From Nymphaea colorata (Eukaryota; Streptophyta; Magnoliopsida; Nymphaeales; Nymphaeaceae): a stretch of DNA of 31,414 bases. The translations under genes and the position numbers were made by a program. Position 1 is the first letter of the stretch. Every line of letters begins with the position of its first letter. The notes under the pieces were generated by a model that was given only the letters and a program-made list of their open reading frames with translations, did no database searches and had not been told where the DNA came from. Shown piece after piece: positions 19,330 to 29,099 of the stretch. Location: contig NW_022205194.1 of the NCBI RefSeq assembly GCF_008831285.2, forward strand, positions 1 through 31,414, given 5' to 3'.

Positions 19330-20735
19330 TGTTGATTTTCGAGCACTGAAAAGCTTGGTTTAGCTACTCCTTCCGACCCTGCAGCACCGGGTAGGTGTTA
19401 TGTTGTTCTGAGGAGGAGTTACTTCTTCTACCTCTTTTGCAAAGCATTTTTCTCTGTTTCAATCTTTAGTCCCCTCAATGTTCCTAATTGCATTCCATCA
19501 TCAGTAGTCAACTTATCATAAGTTAAAGCAGTTTTAGTTTCCCTTGTATGTAATTTTGCATTTGATTCTTTCCTGCTCACGATAGCACAAGGCAGGCAGA
19601 TAATACATGCCTACGAAACATATTTATATCACGATTTAACTTTTAATATCTCATTTTTATTTGATAGTCCAAATACAGCTACATAACTAATCAGCTCAGT
19701 TGGCAATTTTTCAGATTGTGCTATGAATGAGTTAGATCCTTCTTTCTTTTTGTATATGGGGTTTTGCCTAGTCCATCTTTTCTCCTCTTTATTGATTATG
19801 ATTAGGCCTTTGTTCTACTTTTAGTTGGGCTCCCTATGCCATTTGTTATCATTCTCTTCTTGATAGGCTTTCTTCCCTGTTGAACAAATATTTTCTTGAT
19901 TTAGTTGTTTTAAATATTTTCATTTTGCTTCGCTGACCAGTAAGGTTCTTCATATGTATTCTTGTGGAAGGCCAAGAGAAATTTGAAGTGCTACTACTCG
20001 CTGCCACTTTTTACTTGTAGCTGGTCTAGTCAAGCTGCTCCCAGGTGCCATCTGGATGACCTAAGCCTCTCTCAGTGCGAACAATCAACTTGTTTCTAGT
20101 ACAGTGTGGATCTTTTGGTGTTTAGGCTACTGTTTAAATTGGGGCAGCAGGGATTCCTTTTTTTGTTCTTTTGATCATTTTTTGCTTTTGATTTTTCAAA
20201 TTGATTTAACAGTAAGCCAGAATCACTTGCAATAAGGCAGATAATACTAATTTTGGAACTTTGTGAAACATTTTTGCCAATTGAATTTGGGGATTAATCT
20301 CTTCATTCCTAGAGGCGATTTTAGTTCTTTCATCTCTTCTCGTTTTCAATTCTTGGCCTCTTGTGTTGTATCTTGTTGTAGGTATTGAAAGTGCCACTAA
20401 TAGAAACCATCATCTCCCACTCATTGTAGAGAAACACAAAATCAAAGATGCCAAGTAGCAAGGTTGGGACTCTAAATGGTCAACAACATTGATTTTTAGC
20501 ATTCTTGCAAAGATTCATTTGAAAGAGAAATCTTATTTTTTTATGTGTGGAACTGAAGAGGTTCAGTCCAAAAACTATATTCAGTAGAACTTCTTGTACT
20601 CTTTCTAAAATAGTATTATTTTTTGCTATTCCATGCATATGAGTGCCAATTTAAACAAAAAACAACTTATTTTACCGCAGAAACATCAAAATAACATATG
20701 ACTTTACATGTACGATTATGACAAAATGAATTCAA
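19330..20735. other. Intron-like sequence; one short exon-like island
   Basis: T-rich plus-strand sequence. At about 19350-19392 a GC-richer stretch reads STEKLGLATPSDPAAP and is followed directly by GTAGGTG, a good donor. A weak acceptor-like TTTTCGAG precedes it, so it could be a short exon, but I do not recognise it. The rest shows no supported feature; the minus frame at 20206-20397 is unsupported. Confidence 0.3.
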
Positions 20736-20738
20736 TTC

Positions 20739-20917
20739 TTCTCATGCTAGTAACTGATGTTTGTCTTGTATATCATGCTAGATGCTACTAACTGAAGTGC
20801 ATATATATATATATATATGTACATATATTGTATGTTGCATGCTAAGATCTTATGTATTATGTATGCTTCAGGCAGCAGCATGATATACTAGACAAACATC
20901 AGTTACTAGCATGAGAA
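20739..20917. repeat. Near-perfect 41 bp inverted repeat around an (AT)9 tract
   Basis: Arm 1 (20739-20779, starting TTCTCATGCTAGTAACTGAT) and arm 2 (20877-20917) are reverse complements with one mismatch in 41 positions. The 97-base spacer contains (AT)9 at 20801-20818. Just after arm 1 a partial direct echo, GCTACTAACTGAAG, occurs. The arms are not flanked by an evident target-site duplication, so this is either a very local inverted duplication or the core of a fold-back element. The transcript would form a strong hairpin. Confidence 0.9.
20801..20818. repeat. (AT)9 microsatellite
   Basis: Nine AT dinucleotides in the loop of the inverted repeat. Confidence 0.95.
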
Positions 20918-21052
20918 GCCTTGAGCCCATTCTATCTTTTTTTGTATAGTTAATAAATCTACATGACTTGCATATATCTTCAATCCTTTTTATTGTTACA
21001 GTTGTCTTTAGCTGCCTAGCTTTCTTTATTGCAATAGGTGGAAAAGTGAGTC

Positions 21053-21180
21053 TCATGTCAAGCACAAAGAGTATTACGTGATGCATTAGAACATGTATGT
21101 GTTGATATTGGCACCCAGGCATTCATCAAAACATGGATCCACAAAGCCAGATCAGACGTTAGTTTGGCTTATCTGTTTAA
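21053..21180 (+). CDS. Possible coding exon fragment, unrecognised
   Basis: A plus-strand frame is open for about 43 codons from about 21050 to the TAA near 21187. Its residues are well mixed, including RVLRDALEHVCVDIGTQAF and then a Lys/Trp/His stretch. There is no ATG at its start. An acceptor-like TTTATTGCAATAG lies upstream at about 21038, but a TGA separates it from the open part in this frame. No conserved motif or family recognised. It may be an exon remnant or chance. Confidence 0.2.
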
Positions 21181-21530
21181 GATCTAATTGTTGCAATTCC
21201 AGAATCAATTGAAATAAAAATTGCATGTATAAATGGGACACTCGTTAAGATTTTGACTAGGTTGTTACATAGATTGCTTGACTATGTTGCATGCAGCATA
21301 TATAGGCTTTTATAAATACTTAAAATATATAATGCAATTCTTTTGATTTTTGTTCATTTTCTATTGTATAGTAAAAAGTGATCATGTTCAACTATTATTG
21401 ATTTCGTATTATTTTGCTATTAGATTACATGATGCTCCAGTGTCATACACAACTGAACAAGAATATGAAATAGAGGCATAGATTTTTTTTGAAGGGTCAC
21501 TATGACCTAGTGGAAGCGAAACAATCACAC

Positions 21531-21630
21531 ACCTACATAGTTAGCATAAGCCTGATCTGTCTATTGTGTACAAATAATCTACCTGTGTAATTAGCGCACG
21601 ACATGATCTGTCCTAGCAGTTAATGTTTCT
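21531..21630 (+). repeat. Two diverged 50 bp tandem units
   Basis: ACCTRYRTAR-TTAGC followed by TGATCTGTC occurs at 21531 and again at 21581, with about 65-70 percent identity. Just upstream a short palindrome, GGTCACTATGACC, is present at 21496-21508. Confidence 0.4.
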
Positions 21631-21659
21631 AATGGAAAACACTTATTAATAAAGACACT

Positions 21660-24060
21660 ACAATTTACATATGTCGGAAAGCCACAACTCTCAAGTCTTC
21701 ATTTCAAACAACCGAAAAGATGTACAAGTATGTACAAACAAAAGTGCATAAGGGAAATGTATATGTCATTAGACACATTCTTCCCAGCAATCCTCCATCT
21801 TTCCAGCCGTCTGTCCAGCTAGTAACATCCTGCATAGTGGGAACCTAAAGAAGACAGTCATAGCATTAGTATAACCACCGAGTACAATGAAAATCATAAC
21901 AAGGCCTCTGATGTACCATTACATGAGTGTAAAGTTCATGCATTGTATTGACTATCGAAATGATAGTGAGTGAATATCATCACCAGAGGCAGGTTCACTC
22001 TAGTACCGATTTCTTCGGCATGCCAGCAAATGAGACTCATACTAAGTGACAAAATAACTGATTACATCAGTAATAGCGGTAGATGGAATTAAACAAATAA
22101 ATAAATAAATAGAAAAACAATTATTAATGCCGTGAATTTCAATGATGCATACACACACACCTGTTTGAGCAATATCATATGATGCCACCCATCGTGTTAG
22201 TGTATTTAGGGGACCATTTACACAACTTACAGTCCCAAATTCCGAGTCACCAAAAATATTGGCATAGTTTGGGATACAAACTACCGTGACTCACATTTCA
22301 TTGAGCTCAACTGCATTACTGCAGTGACTGCATCTCACACCCATAGCCGCACACCGGGGATGGGCTTCTCTAAGTAGCTCAGGGAAGAAGCACTTTAAAC
22401 ATCAATCCCTCCATTTAGATAAGGTTCTGATCATGTAGGTCACCAGACTCCTACGCCACCAAACCTAGCCCCTTTGTTGTTTTACAGTTAGGTTTGACTT
22501 TTATAGTCACAACATATGCCGATCTCAAACTTTTCATTTATGGTATACTGGGATGCTCTCAGACTTTCCCCTTACACCATCAACTCATAAATATAAAATA
22601 AGCCCTAGGCTATTGCCCACATCAAAATGATAATTCAAGCCATGAACAAACATTAAGTAAAATAAAGAAAAAACCATCATACTTTCACATCTACCATCAC
22701 CACATGGCTTTCATTACAATTATGCTTATCTAAGCACTAAAGCACACATTTATCATTAAACAACTCATTCTTGGAACTCAATTACAATCGTATATCATCA
22801 ATACAACTCAAGTTCTCAATTTGAGTGTTGCACACATTTTTAAAATCAAATACAACTAAATAACACGCATGTATATACATGAACATATATTTAAAGAATC
22901 CTGAACTTAATTAGCTTAAAACAGTTGCTTAAACTTGTGACTTAGTTGAAGCCATTAAATCTCAACTTTGCCAGTCTAAGCATTCGGTACACCATGTGAG
23001 TAATCTAATTATGTATTATGAATAAAGAAATCATAACTAAAACTATGTGTGGTCAATTGCTTATACGACTTAGCACAGCCAAGGTGGTCTAACCAATATC
23101 GGATCATAGCCGACTAATATCTACTGGTAATCATGGCCAACTAAGGTTAGCTTGGTCCCATGGCCTAACCTAGCCAATGTTAAGTTTCAAAATACAGCAA
23201 ACCAATGTGCGGTTCAACATGGGTTTCGATGAAGCCTAAACCATTAAGCCATGCGAATGCCATTGGCATAGTCTGTTCATTGTTCATTTACACTACGCAC
23301 ACTATGAGGATATTCAAAATTTCTAACGAAAATTCAGTACCATTTCGTCTACCGATTTGATTTTCTCACCTCCAATCTGTAGGAATTGTAGAAGATAATT
23401 GCAGAGTACATCCTAGGAGAAGAAATTAAAGTTCGTATGGTCAAAATCTAAAAATTTTACATTTAATCAGAAAAACTGCAATAACTTTCATTATGCATGA
23501 TATTTTAGCAAAATTTCTGCTCCAAGTGATTATGGCACACACGAGGAAGCATTCGGCAAAGTTTTGTCATTGACAGACACTTTCTCTCTCCTTGTTTTCT
23601 CCTCTTTCTCTTTCTCCCCTCTATCTCTCTCCTCTTCTCACGTTGCCTTCCAAAATGGGACGACAACCCGTATTTATAGGAAAATTAATATATTTTATTA
23701 TTTAATATTATTTTTATTCTAATACAATTTATTTTTAAGTAGGTAAAAATTAATTAAATAATAAGATGAGGTGAACAAATTAATTTAATATTATGTGGAG
23801 GTTAGCATAGTTAACTAGATTTAAATGATTAATTGAGATTTTAGATTAGCTTAATGCTTAATCATAGCTTAAGAGCTCTAATCCATCATTAAGTAGGTGA
23901 TTAATTTCTTAAACTATCATTAGTTAAATTTAACCATGATTAGTGCAATTTAATCTTGATTAGTCAGTCACTAATCTACCCATGGTCATGACTGGTAATT
24001 ACAAGTTTACCAGTGACCAATGACAATAGTACCCTAGTCTCACTGGATCTTGGACAACTT
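21660..24060 (-). mobile_element. Second minus-strand LTR-like block (ends not defined)
   Basis: Around a minus-strand TATA box at 23670-23680, sequence to the right is AT-rich U3-like DNA, and sequence to the left is a purine-rich (minus sense) leader. Beyond that is a long non-coding stretch with many short degenerate repeats, such as CTAACC/GGCCAACTA phrases at 23080-23190. No open frame of any quality occurs over about 2.4 kb, which is unusual even for this window and fits a long LTR. I could not define TG..CA ends, a target-site duplication, a primer-binding site or pol, so both the identity and the extent are inferred. Confidence 0.35.
23670..23680 (-). promoter_or_regulatory. Minus-strand TATA box with purine-rich leader
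   Basis: The reverse complement reads CCTATAAATAC. Transcription would run leftwards into a strongly GA-rich leader at 23580-23640 (CT-rich on the plus strand). This is the same architecture as at 17619, apart from the polarity of the purine strand. Confidence 0.5.
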
Positions 24061-24148
24061 CTAAATTCCCAGGTTGACTATGAGTTTCATAACCATCAGA
24101 CATTCATTTTCCAGCTGGTTCAAAACATGAGCAAGACTTGAGTCATGC

Positions 24149-24248
24149 ACTTTCAATATGCATTGTTAGTTTCTTGAATTCTGGTATAATGTCTTAGCAA
24201 CACACACATAAGAACACAATATGGCTCAGGAACTTTCAATATGCATTG
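24149..24248 (+). repeat. Perfect 17 bp direct repeat upstream of the IPMS fragment
   Basis: ACTTTCAATATGCATTG occurs exactly at 24149-24165 and 24232-24248 (offset 83). Weak similarity continues after each copy (TTTCTTGAATTCTGG versus CTCTTGATTTCT). The second copy lies about 20 bases upstream of the probable splice acceptor of the isopropylmalate synthase exon, so the duplication affected its intron. Confidence 0.8.
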
Positions 24249-24269
24249 CTCTTGATTTCTATAACGTAG

Positions 24270-24398
24270 ATTACTTGTGGAACCTGGGGCTTTTAACAGG
24301 ACAGTTAAATTAGTTGGACCTAATGGTGCAACACATGTAGCATGTGCAGTTGGCACATGCCCAGTAGATGCAGCATATAAAACAATTGACAGCATTGT
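24270..24398 (+). pseudogene. IPMS: 2-isopropylmalate synthase (LeuA C-terminal domain) exon, frameshifted
   Basis: Plastid 2-isopropylmalate synthase condenses acetyl-CoA with 2-oxoisovalerate, the first committed step of leucine synthesis. Its C-terminal LeuA domain carries leucine feedback control. The exon reads ITCGT, then GLLT after one missing base, then after a second missing base TVKLVGPNGATHVACAVGT, followed by CPVDAAYKTIDSIV. This aligns residue by residue with the plant segment VTCGTLGLSTATVKL...HVAC(A/S)(V/I)GTGPVD(A/S)AYKAVD. An acceptor-like ACGTAG precedes it at 24264-24269, and a donor GTAGAT follows at 24399, splitting the Val codon. Two single-base deletions (near 24284-24286 and 24299) break the frame, and a conserved Gly is Cys. 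Neighbouring exons of the gene are not recognisable within the window. An AACAG at 24295-24299 could act as a replacement acceptor that avoids the shifts, but a shortened domain would probably not fold. Most likely a decayed gene fragment. Confidence 0.8.
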
Positions 24399-24409
24399 GT
24401 AGATAGGCT

Positions 24410-24990
24410 CAAACTATTTCCCTAATTTGATTCATTCCCAATCACAATATGCTCTTTGTATACACCTAAAGAACTTTGTGTTGTTTATGAGATTTAATTG
24501 GTTGTGCAAATAGATAGTTGTAAGATCAGAACTTTTTCATCAAGAGAAATGAAAATACTTTATTGGCAAGTAGAAAACTCAGGTTCACAATATGCACATA
24601 TTGTCACTATCTCCCTTGGTGGGTTCCATATGATGTATAAAGTGGGTGGCATGCATTTCTCAGATTTATGAAGTACTTTTTGTGGGTAAATTTTGATAAT
24701 TCTTGTGTCCATCCCGAACATTCAAGTATTAAACCTGATGAGAAATCAAGGAATTTATATTTAAAATAGTGATATGTTTATACCTGGCAGATATGAATCA
24801 TGCTTGTTTTGTTCATAGCTTGGCAACAAAATCCTAATTTGCCTTCTCTTTGTTCATTTTGCTAATAGATACATCTACTCTCATTTACTCTTTTCTTACT
24901 TTCTAGATTTCAAGTCAAGTTCCAATATGCTGGAAAAATTCTTCAACCCTTGTTGGCATATTTACTATGAAACTTTGCTGCTTTTGTTTT
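24410..24990. other. No supported gene
   Basis: AT-rich intron-like sequence after the isopropylmalate synthase fragment. I looked for the expected next exon (the LLEYSMNAVTEGIDA segment of the LeuA domain) and did not see it. Confidence 0.5.
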
Positions 24991-24997
24991 ATTTTAG

Positions 24998-25207
24998 TCG
25001 TTTCTATATTTTGACTGGTACGATCCAAATATGCGTGCTCTTGAAAGCTTTCATGAAGTTACTTGACAAGTTTTAAGTCCTTTTATTTTAACCTATTTGT
25101 AGGTCGTTGACTTATATCACTACTACAAAGGTGATAAGGAGGCCGGGGATGGTCTCTTGAATGTTCTGTTCTATCTTGTTCCACAAGCTGTTTTTAATGC
25201 AAACTGA
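24998..25207 (+). pseudogene. Two coding-like segments in one frame, unrecognised
   Basis: Segment 1 (24998-25057) follows a good acceptor, TTTTGTTTTATTTTAG, and reads 20 codons (SFLYFDWYDPNMRALESFHE). Segment 2 (25103-25204) follows ACCTATTTGTAG and reads 34 codons (beginning VVDLYHYYKGDKEAGDGLLN, ending in a hydrophobic stretch) to a TGA at 25205. Both have mixed, GC-richer, protein-like composition, and joining GAA to GTC keeps one frame. However, the intron between them would be only 45 bases, well below the usual plant minimum of about 70, and its donor GTTACT is weak. So either it is a decayed gene piece or the true exon borders differ. I do not recognise the protein; it is not part of isopropylmalate synthase. 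Given the short downstream stop, it may be a C-terminal exon or a remnant. Confidence 0.4.
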
Positions 25208-25209
25208 GA

Positions 25210-25845
25210 TGAGCAAGTCCATTGTATGCCAGCTGCAAAAATAACATAATCTATTTTTAATTTGAGAATGCTTGTAATTGTTATAGCATCATTTCTACTT
25301 GTTGATGTAACTTCAATTTAATATTTTAATTTTGTTGATACTAGCAACAAATTATCTTCATTAGACGTATGCAGGATTTTATGAAAATCCATTATAAATT
25401 TTACTATAACTTTTCTTCATTAATGATGGATTTGGCAGTGACAAACTTCACCTCAATAGATGGACAATGGCAAAGACAAAATCACCACTGTAACTTTATA
25501 TATTGGTGAATATATTTACTGCCATATGTCTTCATTTTCCTAAGTTCTTGTGCCTCATGAAACTTCTCATCTTCTCCAATTTCCTTCAAATTTCCATTAA
25601 GAGTGGTTAGCACTCTTTTCCAAAACTCTTCAACTTAATGGTACAATTCACTTTAATTGATTGAGTCATGTTTTTTTCTTTGTGACATATGCATGAAACA
25701 TTGACATTTTGTGGAAATGTTTATTATATAGTATTCATTTTTCTATGTTTTAGTATTTTAAACTAAGTTGAACAATTAAGCATGACGGTCCAAGTGCCAA
25801 AAGTTTGACCTACATCTATTATGGAGAAGAAATCCTCTCCCTTAG
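25210..25845. other. No supported gene
   Basis: AT-rich, T-rich on the plus strand, with no exon-like island, tandem repeat or inverted repeat that I can support. If the coding-like segments at 24998-25207 are a terminal exon, this would be 3' untranslated or intergenic sequence. Confidence 0.4.
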
Positions 25846-25850
25846 GAGGC

Positions 25851-25860
25851 TATAAATAGA
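25851..25860 (+). promoter_or_regulatory. Plus-strand TATA box
   Basis: TATAAATAGA, preceded by GGAGGC, is a strong plant TATA match. About ten bases later the sequence TGTAGCACCC begins (25869), which resembles the TG start of some plant Ty3/gypsy LTRs. A purine-rich GA tract follows at 26407-26475. Whether this is a gene promoter or a retroelement boundary cannot be settled here; no downstream coding sequence supports a gene. Confidence 0.35.
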
Positions 25861-25868
25861 GGAGCAAC

Positions 25869-27640
25869 TGTAGCACCCACCTTTGAGGTGCAACTACTTT
25901 TGACCTCCAATTACACCTAAGTGATTTTTTATATCTGATTTTGACATGTCAGTTCTCCCTCACATGACTGTACTTGTTTAATGGCCAGAGCTTGGCTGCC
26001 TCTTGGCCCAGTTTGGGGACCAATTGAATTACGTGAACTTAGTAAAAACCTAGGTTGTGTTTAGGGGACATGGGATGACATACTTGGAAAGATTAGGGTA
26101 AAGGTGTAATTAGGGATAATATAAAATTTAGGCAAAACATAGAAATTAAAAGGTGGAGAGCGACATCATAAGAATTTCAGGGTAGTTTAGTTATTTGGCA
26201 AAGGATTAGAAGTAGTAATTGAGGTTAGAACCAACTAAACCGAATTAACTAATTTGTACTCATATTGAGCAAACTATGTACAAGTGAATGCATGTTGGGA
26301 GGGGGAGGTGACACTTTGGATGTAGGATCACCCAACCCCAACTCAACATTTAATAAAAAGAGAGATAAGGTTGGAAAACAAGCAGAAACTCGTCCTCTCT
26401 TCTATGAGAGAGAGAGAGAAGATAACAGGAGAGAGAAGAAGAAGAGAGATGAAAATAAGAGAAGAGGAAAATGAGCAAGAGTAGAGCATGCGAGTAGGAG
26501 TTGAAGGCCTTTCAATCTAGGTATGACCTATCTCAAGCTAATGAAGATAATTTAAATTCAAATTTAAATTCGAAGAAGAATAATGACGGGATAGGGTTTC
26601 CAACGTTAGAATTTGAAACCGACCATGTGCAACCCCAAGTTTGCAGATTTCATGCTTCCAAAAGGTTGGCTCACACCCTAAATTGAGGTGAGATTAGGTG
26701 AGTTAGGTTTTTAGGCTATCGAGCGTCACCATTAATTAGGTTAGCTTACATCAAAAAGTAGAGGTGGAATGTTTAGAACCCATGATTCAATAAACTTGCC
26801 TTATCCCTGCATTACAAATTGTACTATGGCCAGTTAGGGTTCAAGACACCCTAGTATAGAAGTGATATAGACATGCAACATTAGGGTTATTGGTGATGAA
26901 AGATAGTAGAAGAGATGGTAGAACTTACAAATCATCAAAGTCTACCATGACTGCAAGTTTGCAGGTTCTAAGATTTGGGTTGTTCCCTTTCGCCACCACC
27001 TATATCGTTAAGCATGATCTGTCTCCCATGGTATGAGGTTAAACTAACAAAAAAAATTCATTCATGCATACACAACAATTGGAAATATTCCTTTTTGCAT
27101 AGCCTATGTATCACCTAGTTGATGTCATGTGATGTTTGTGTGTCAATCAATTTTAAATGTTGTATTACACTATAAACATGCACGCTAAAGCTCACTTGCA
27201 CTTTAGTTCTGTACTAATTAACTCCATATGAGGCATTACACTGAAATTTCTACACTAATACTCACATGCAGTATGAGTTGTGAGATGAATATTGCAAATG
27301 TATTGTAAATGCAGCCATTGATGTTTATCCAAGTTGTTAAACTGGCAAACTGCAAAAAGAAACATTATGCATTACCTTGTATTGGGCCAACACATATTTT
27401 GGAATCTAATACCTCTGAAAGGGTTAGGCTCTAGCATTCGGCTTGTATGTTTAGTTGATAGTGATGAATCAAATTGAACTGCATTTTGCATATGTATTGG
27501 ATTGTATTTAGCTTAATTGGTTAAACTTAATTGTGCCTTACATGTTCACCTAATTGATTGTGTTCTGATGTTTTTTCTAGCAAATGCTCCTTATGTGTTT
27601 TTATTGATTGCTATGCATTGTTCACCTTGACTTGATTATT
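25869..27640 (+). other. Non-coding stretch, possible plus-strand LTR
   Basis: Starts TGTAGCACCC and contains a strand-biased purine tract (26407-26475, GAGAGAGA and AGAAGAAGAG). It then runs about 1.1 kb without a convincing frame. Two short plus-strand frames (26265-26474 and 26501-26686) are composed of the purine tract and Asn-rich sequence. The general layout resembles an LTR (TG start, AT-rich U3, purine leader), but there is no matching end, primer-binding site or duplication. Low confidence. Confidence 0.25.
26407..26475 (+). repeat. GA-rich purine tract
   Basis: Nearly uninterrupted A/G sequence including (GA)6 at about 26406-26418 and AGAAGAAGAGAG further on. Confidence 0.7.
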
Positions 27641-27679
27641 GTAGGTTAACATGGACATCAATACCATGCTGGTCTTTAG

Positions 27680-28048
27680 GAGGTCAGGCTCAATTCACAC
27701 CAAGAGGTCTTTAGTAACCATAGCAGCCTTGGCTTTCCTTTACAGCAACCTAAGGCCATTCACCATTGGCAATCAGGCTTTGTTGAGGGATGGAGCTATG
27801 TGATACAGGAGTGGTTCTATAAATATGTTGCACCCCAGACTTGTCCATTTAGATACTTAGAACAGATTCTTTCTTCTCAATACCACCAAAACGTGACCGA
27901 AGACTTGCATGAGGAGAATATCATTTGGTATTACTTTGATTGATCCCAGAAGAATCCACAAGGGTGGCTTTATGTAATTAGATCTATTCTTGAGAGTCTA
28001 GTGCACAACTACATCAACAAAGGAGGAATGGTTGAAGGAGATAAGTAG
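27680..28048 (+). pseudogene. ORF of 122 codons with one internal TGA, unrecognised
   Basis: The frame is open from 27680 (just after a TAG) for 87 codons to TGA at 27941. It then continues in the same frame for 34 codons to TAG at 28046. Residues on both sides look like protein: a segment with FVEGWSYVIQEWFYKYVAP, a Cys-Pro-Phe-Arg stretch, a Glu/Asp/His-rich part, then after the TGA NPQGWLYVIRSILESLVHNY. The phrases GWSYVI and GWLYVI occur once on each side of the stop. There is no good ATG. This is most simply a decayed exon or retroelement protein with a nonsense mutation. I cannot name the family. A GTAACATG donor-like sequence follows at 28098. Confidence 0.4.
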
Positions 28049-28504
28049 CTAGGGACCTCATGAAATGTTTTCTGCAAAAAGAATAAAGCTGAAAGGGTAA
28101 CATGCTTTCCTATCATTGTTTTCCTTCCCATGTCTTTTGTAAAGGGCATATGTTTTGACTTAACTGATTGAAAAAGATGATGCTATTTTTCACCTCATTT
28201 ATCTCTTTCATGATTGATTCTCATCTGGTGAGTCGGCCCATTTGCATTTTCATTGAGTTGCCCTACTAGAGTATATTTTCTTGGATACTCCACACTGTGG
28301 CATCTTTAAAAATATTGTTTCCCCAACCCTTGACCACTCTATCTAGGGTCAAGAGGATAAACATTCTTTCAAAAGGATTTTCAAAAAGTCCTTTAAAATT
28401 CTATCCTAAGGCTAATTTATTGACATTCATTCTAGACATTTTTCCTCTTTATATTCAATATTTTGTTTCACATTTAGTGCTCCAAAATTGAATACACTTG
28501 GACT

Positions 28505-29095
28505 ATTTGGACTCACAATCTGTTCTTTAGAATTGGCTATATTTAGACTACTCAATCTCATAGTCAATTTTTTTGGAATTGGCTTACACTTTAACTTTTG
28601 ATCTCATAGTCAGCTCTTTGGAATTACCTACACTTTTCATTTCAACTTTTGATCTTGTAGTCAGTTCCCTTGAATTGACTAGACTTCCAATTTTACCTTT
28701 GATTCCATGATCAGTTCTCTATAATCGACCAACCTTTCATATGTACTTTTCACCTAAACCATTGTCTAGATTGATCACCTTCTTCAATTTTTACCTTTCC
28801 TACTGCTTGTTCTCTGGACTTAGTTGACCCTTCTATGTTGGTCATCTTTCTCATGATTGGTTCATTAGAGCTGATCATATTTTCAATTTTTGACCTTTCT
28901 TAAGTCTATTATCAGGAATTGGTTGCACCATTTTGTTTTGAGTTTTCTTTCTCATAACCGTTCTCTGAAATTGGTCACATTTTCAAGTTTGACTTTTCTG
29001 TGGCCCATACTCTGGACTTGGTGGCATCCTTTTACTTCGACCTTTTTCTTGTGACCTGTTCAACGAAATTGGTCACACTTCTCTTTTGGCATTGT
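28505..29095 (+). repeat. Degenerate minisatellite, about 12 units of 44-51 bp
   Basis: A unit of the form TAGTCAGTTCTTTGGAATTG, then a CTACACTTT-like phrase, then TTTTGATCTCA recurs. The TAGTCA phrase (or variants) is anchored at 28561, 28607, 28658 and 28708, with spacings of 46, 51 and 50. Later units are more diverged (GGTCACATTTTC, CTCTGRAMTTGGT phrases up to 29085). The array shows a gradient of divergence from left to right. No exact unit, no coding role. Confidence 0.8.
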
Positions 29096-29099
29096 CCTT

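Noticed and set aside
22140-22640. Search for CRISPR-like or regularly spaced repeats in the frame-free stretch
   Set aside because: No exact repeat with regular spacing is present; only short degenerate plant-repeat phrases occur.
25119-25131. CACTACTACAAA, resembling the terminus of a CACTA transposon
   Set aside because: It lies inside the coding-like segment 25103-25204, where it simply encodes His-Tyr-Tyr-Lys. No inverted partner or 3 bp duplication was seen.
26831-26850. GGGTTCAAGACACCC, resembling a tRNA T-arm (B box)
   Set aside because: No anticodon arm, A box or acceptor stem could be folded upstream, and the second half of the box does not fit the consensus.
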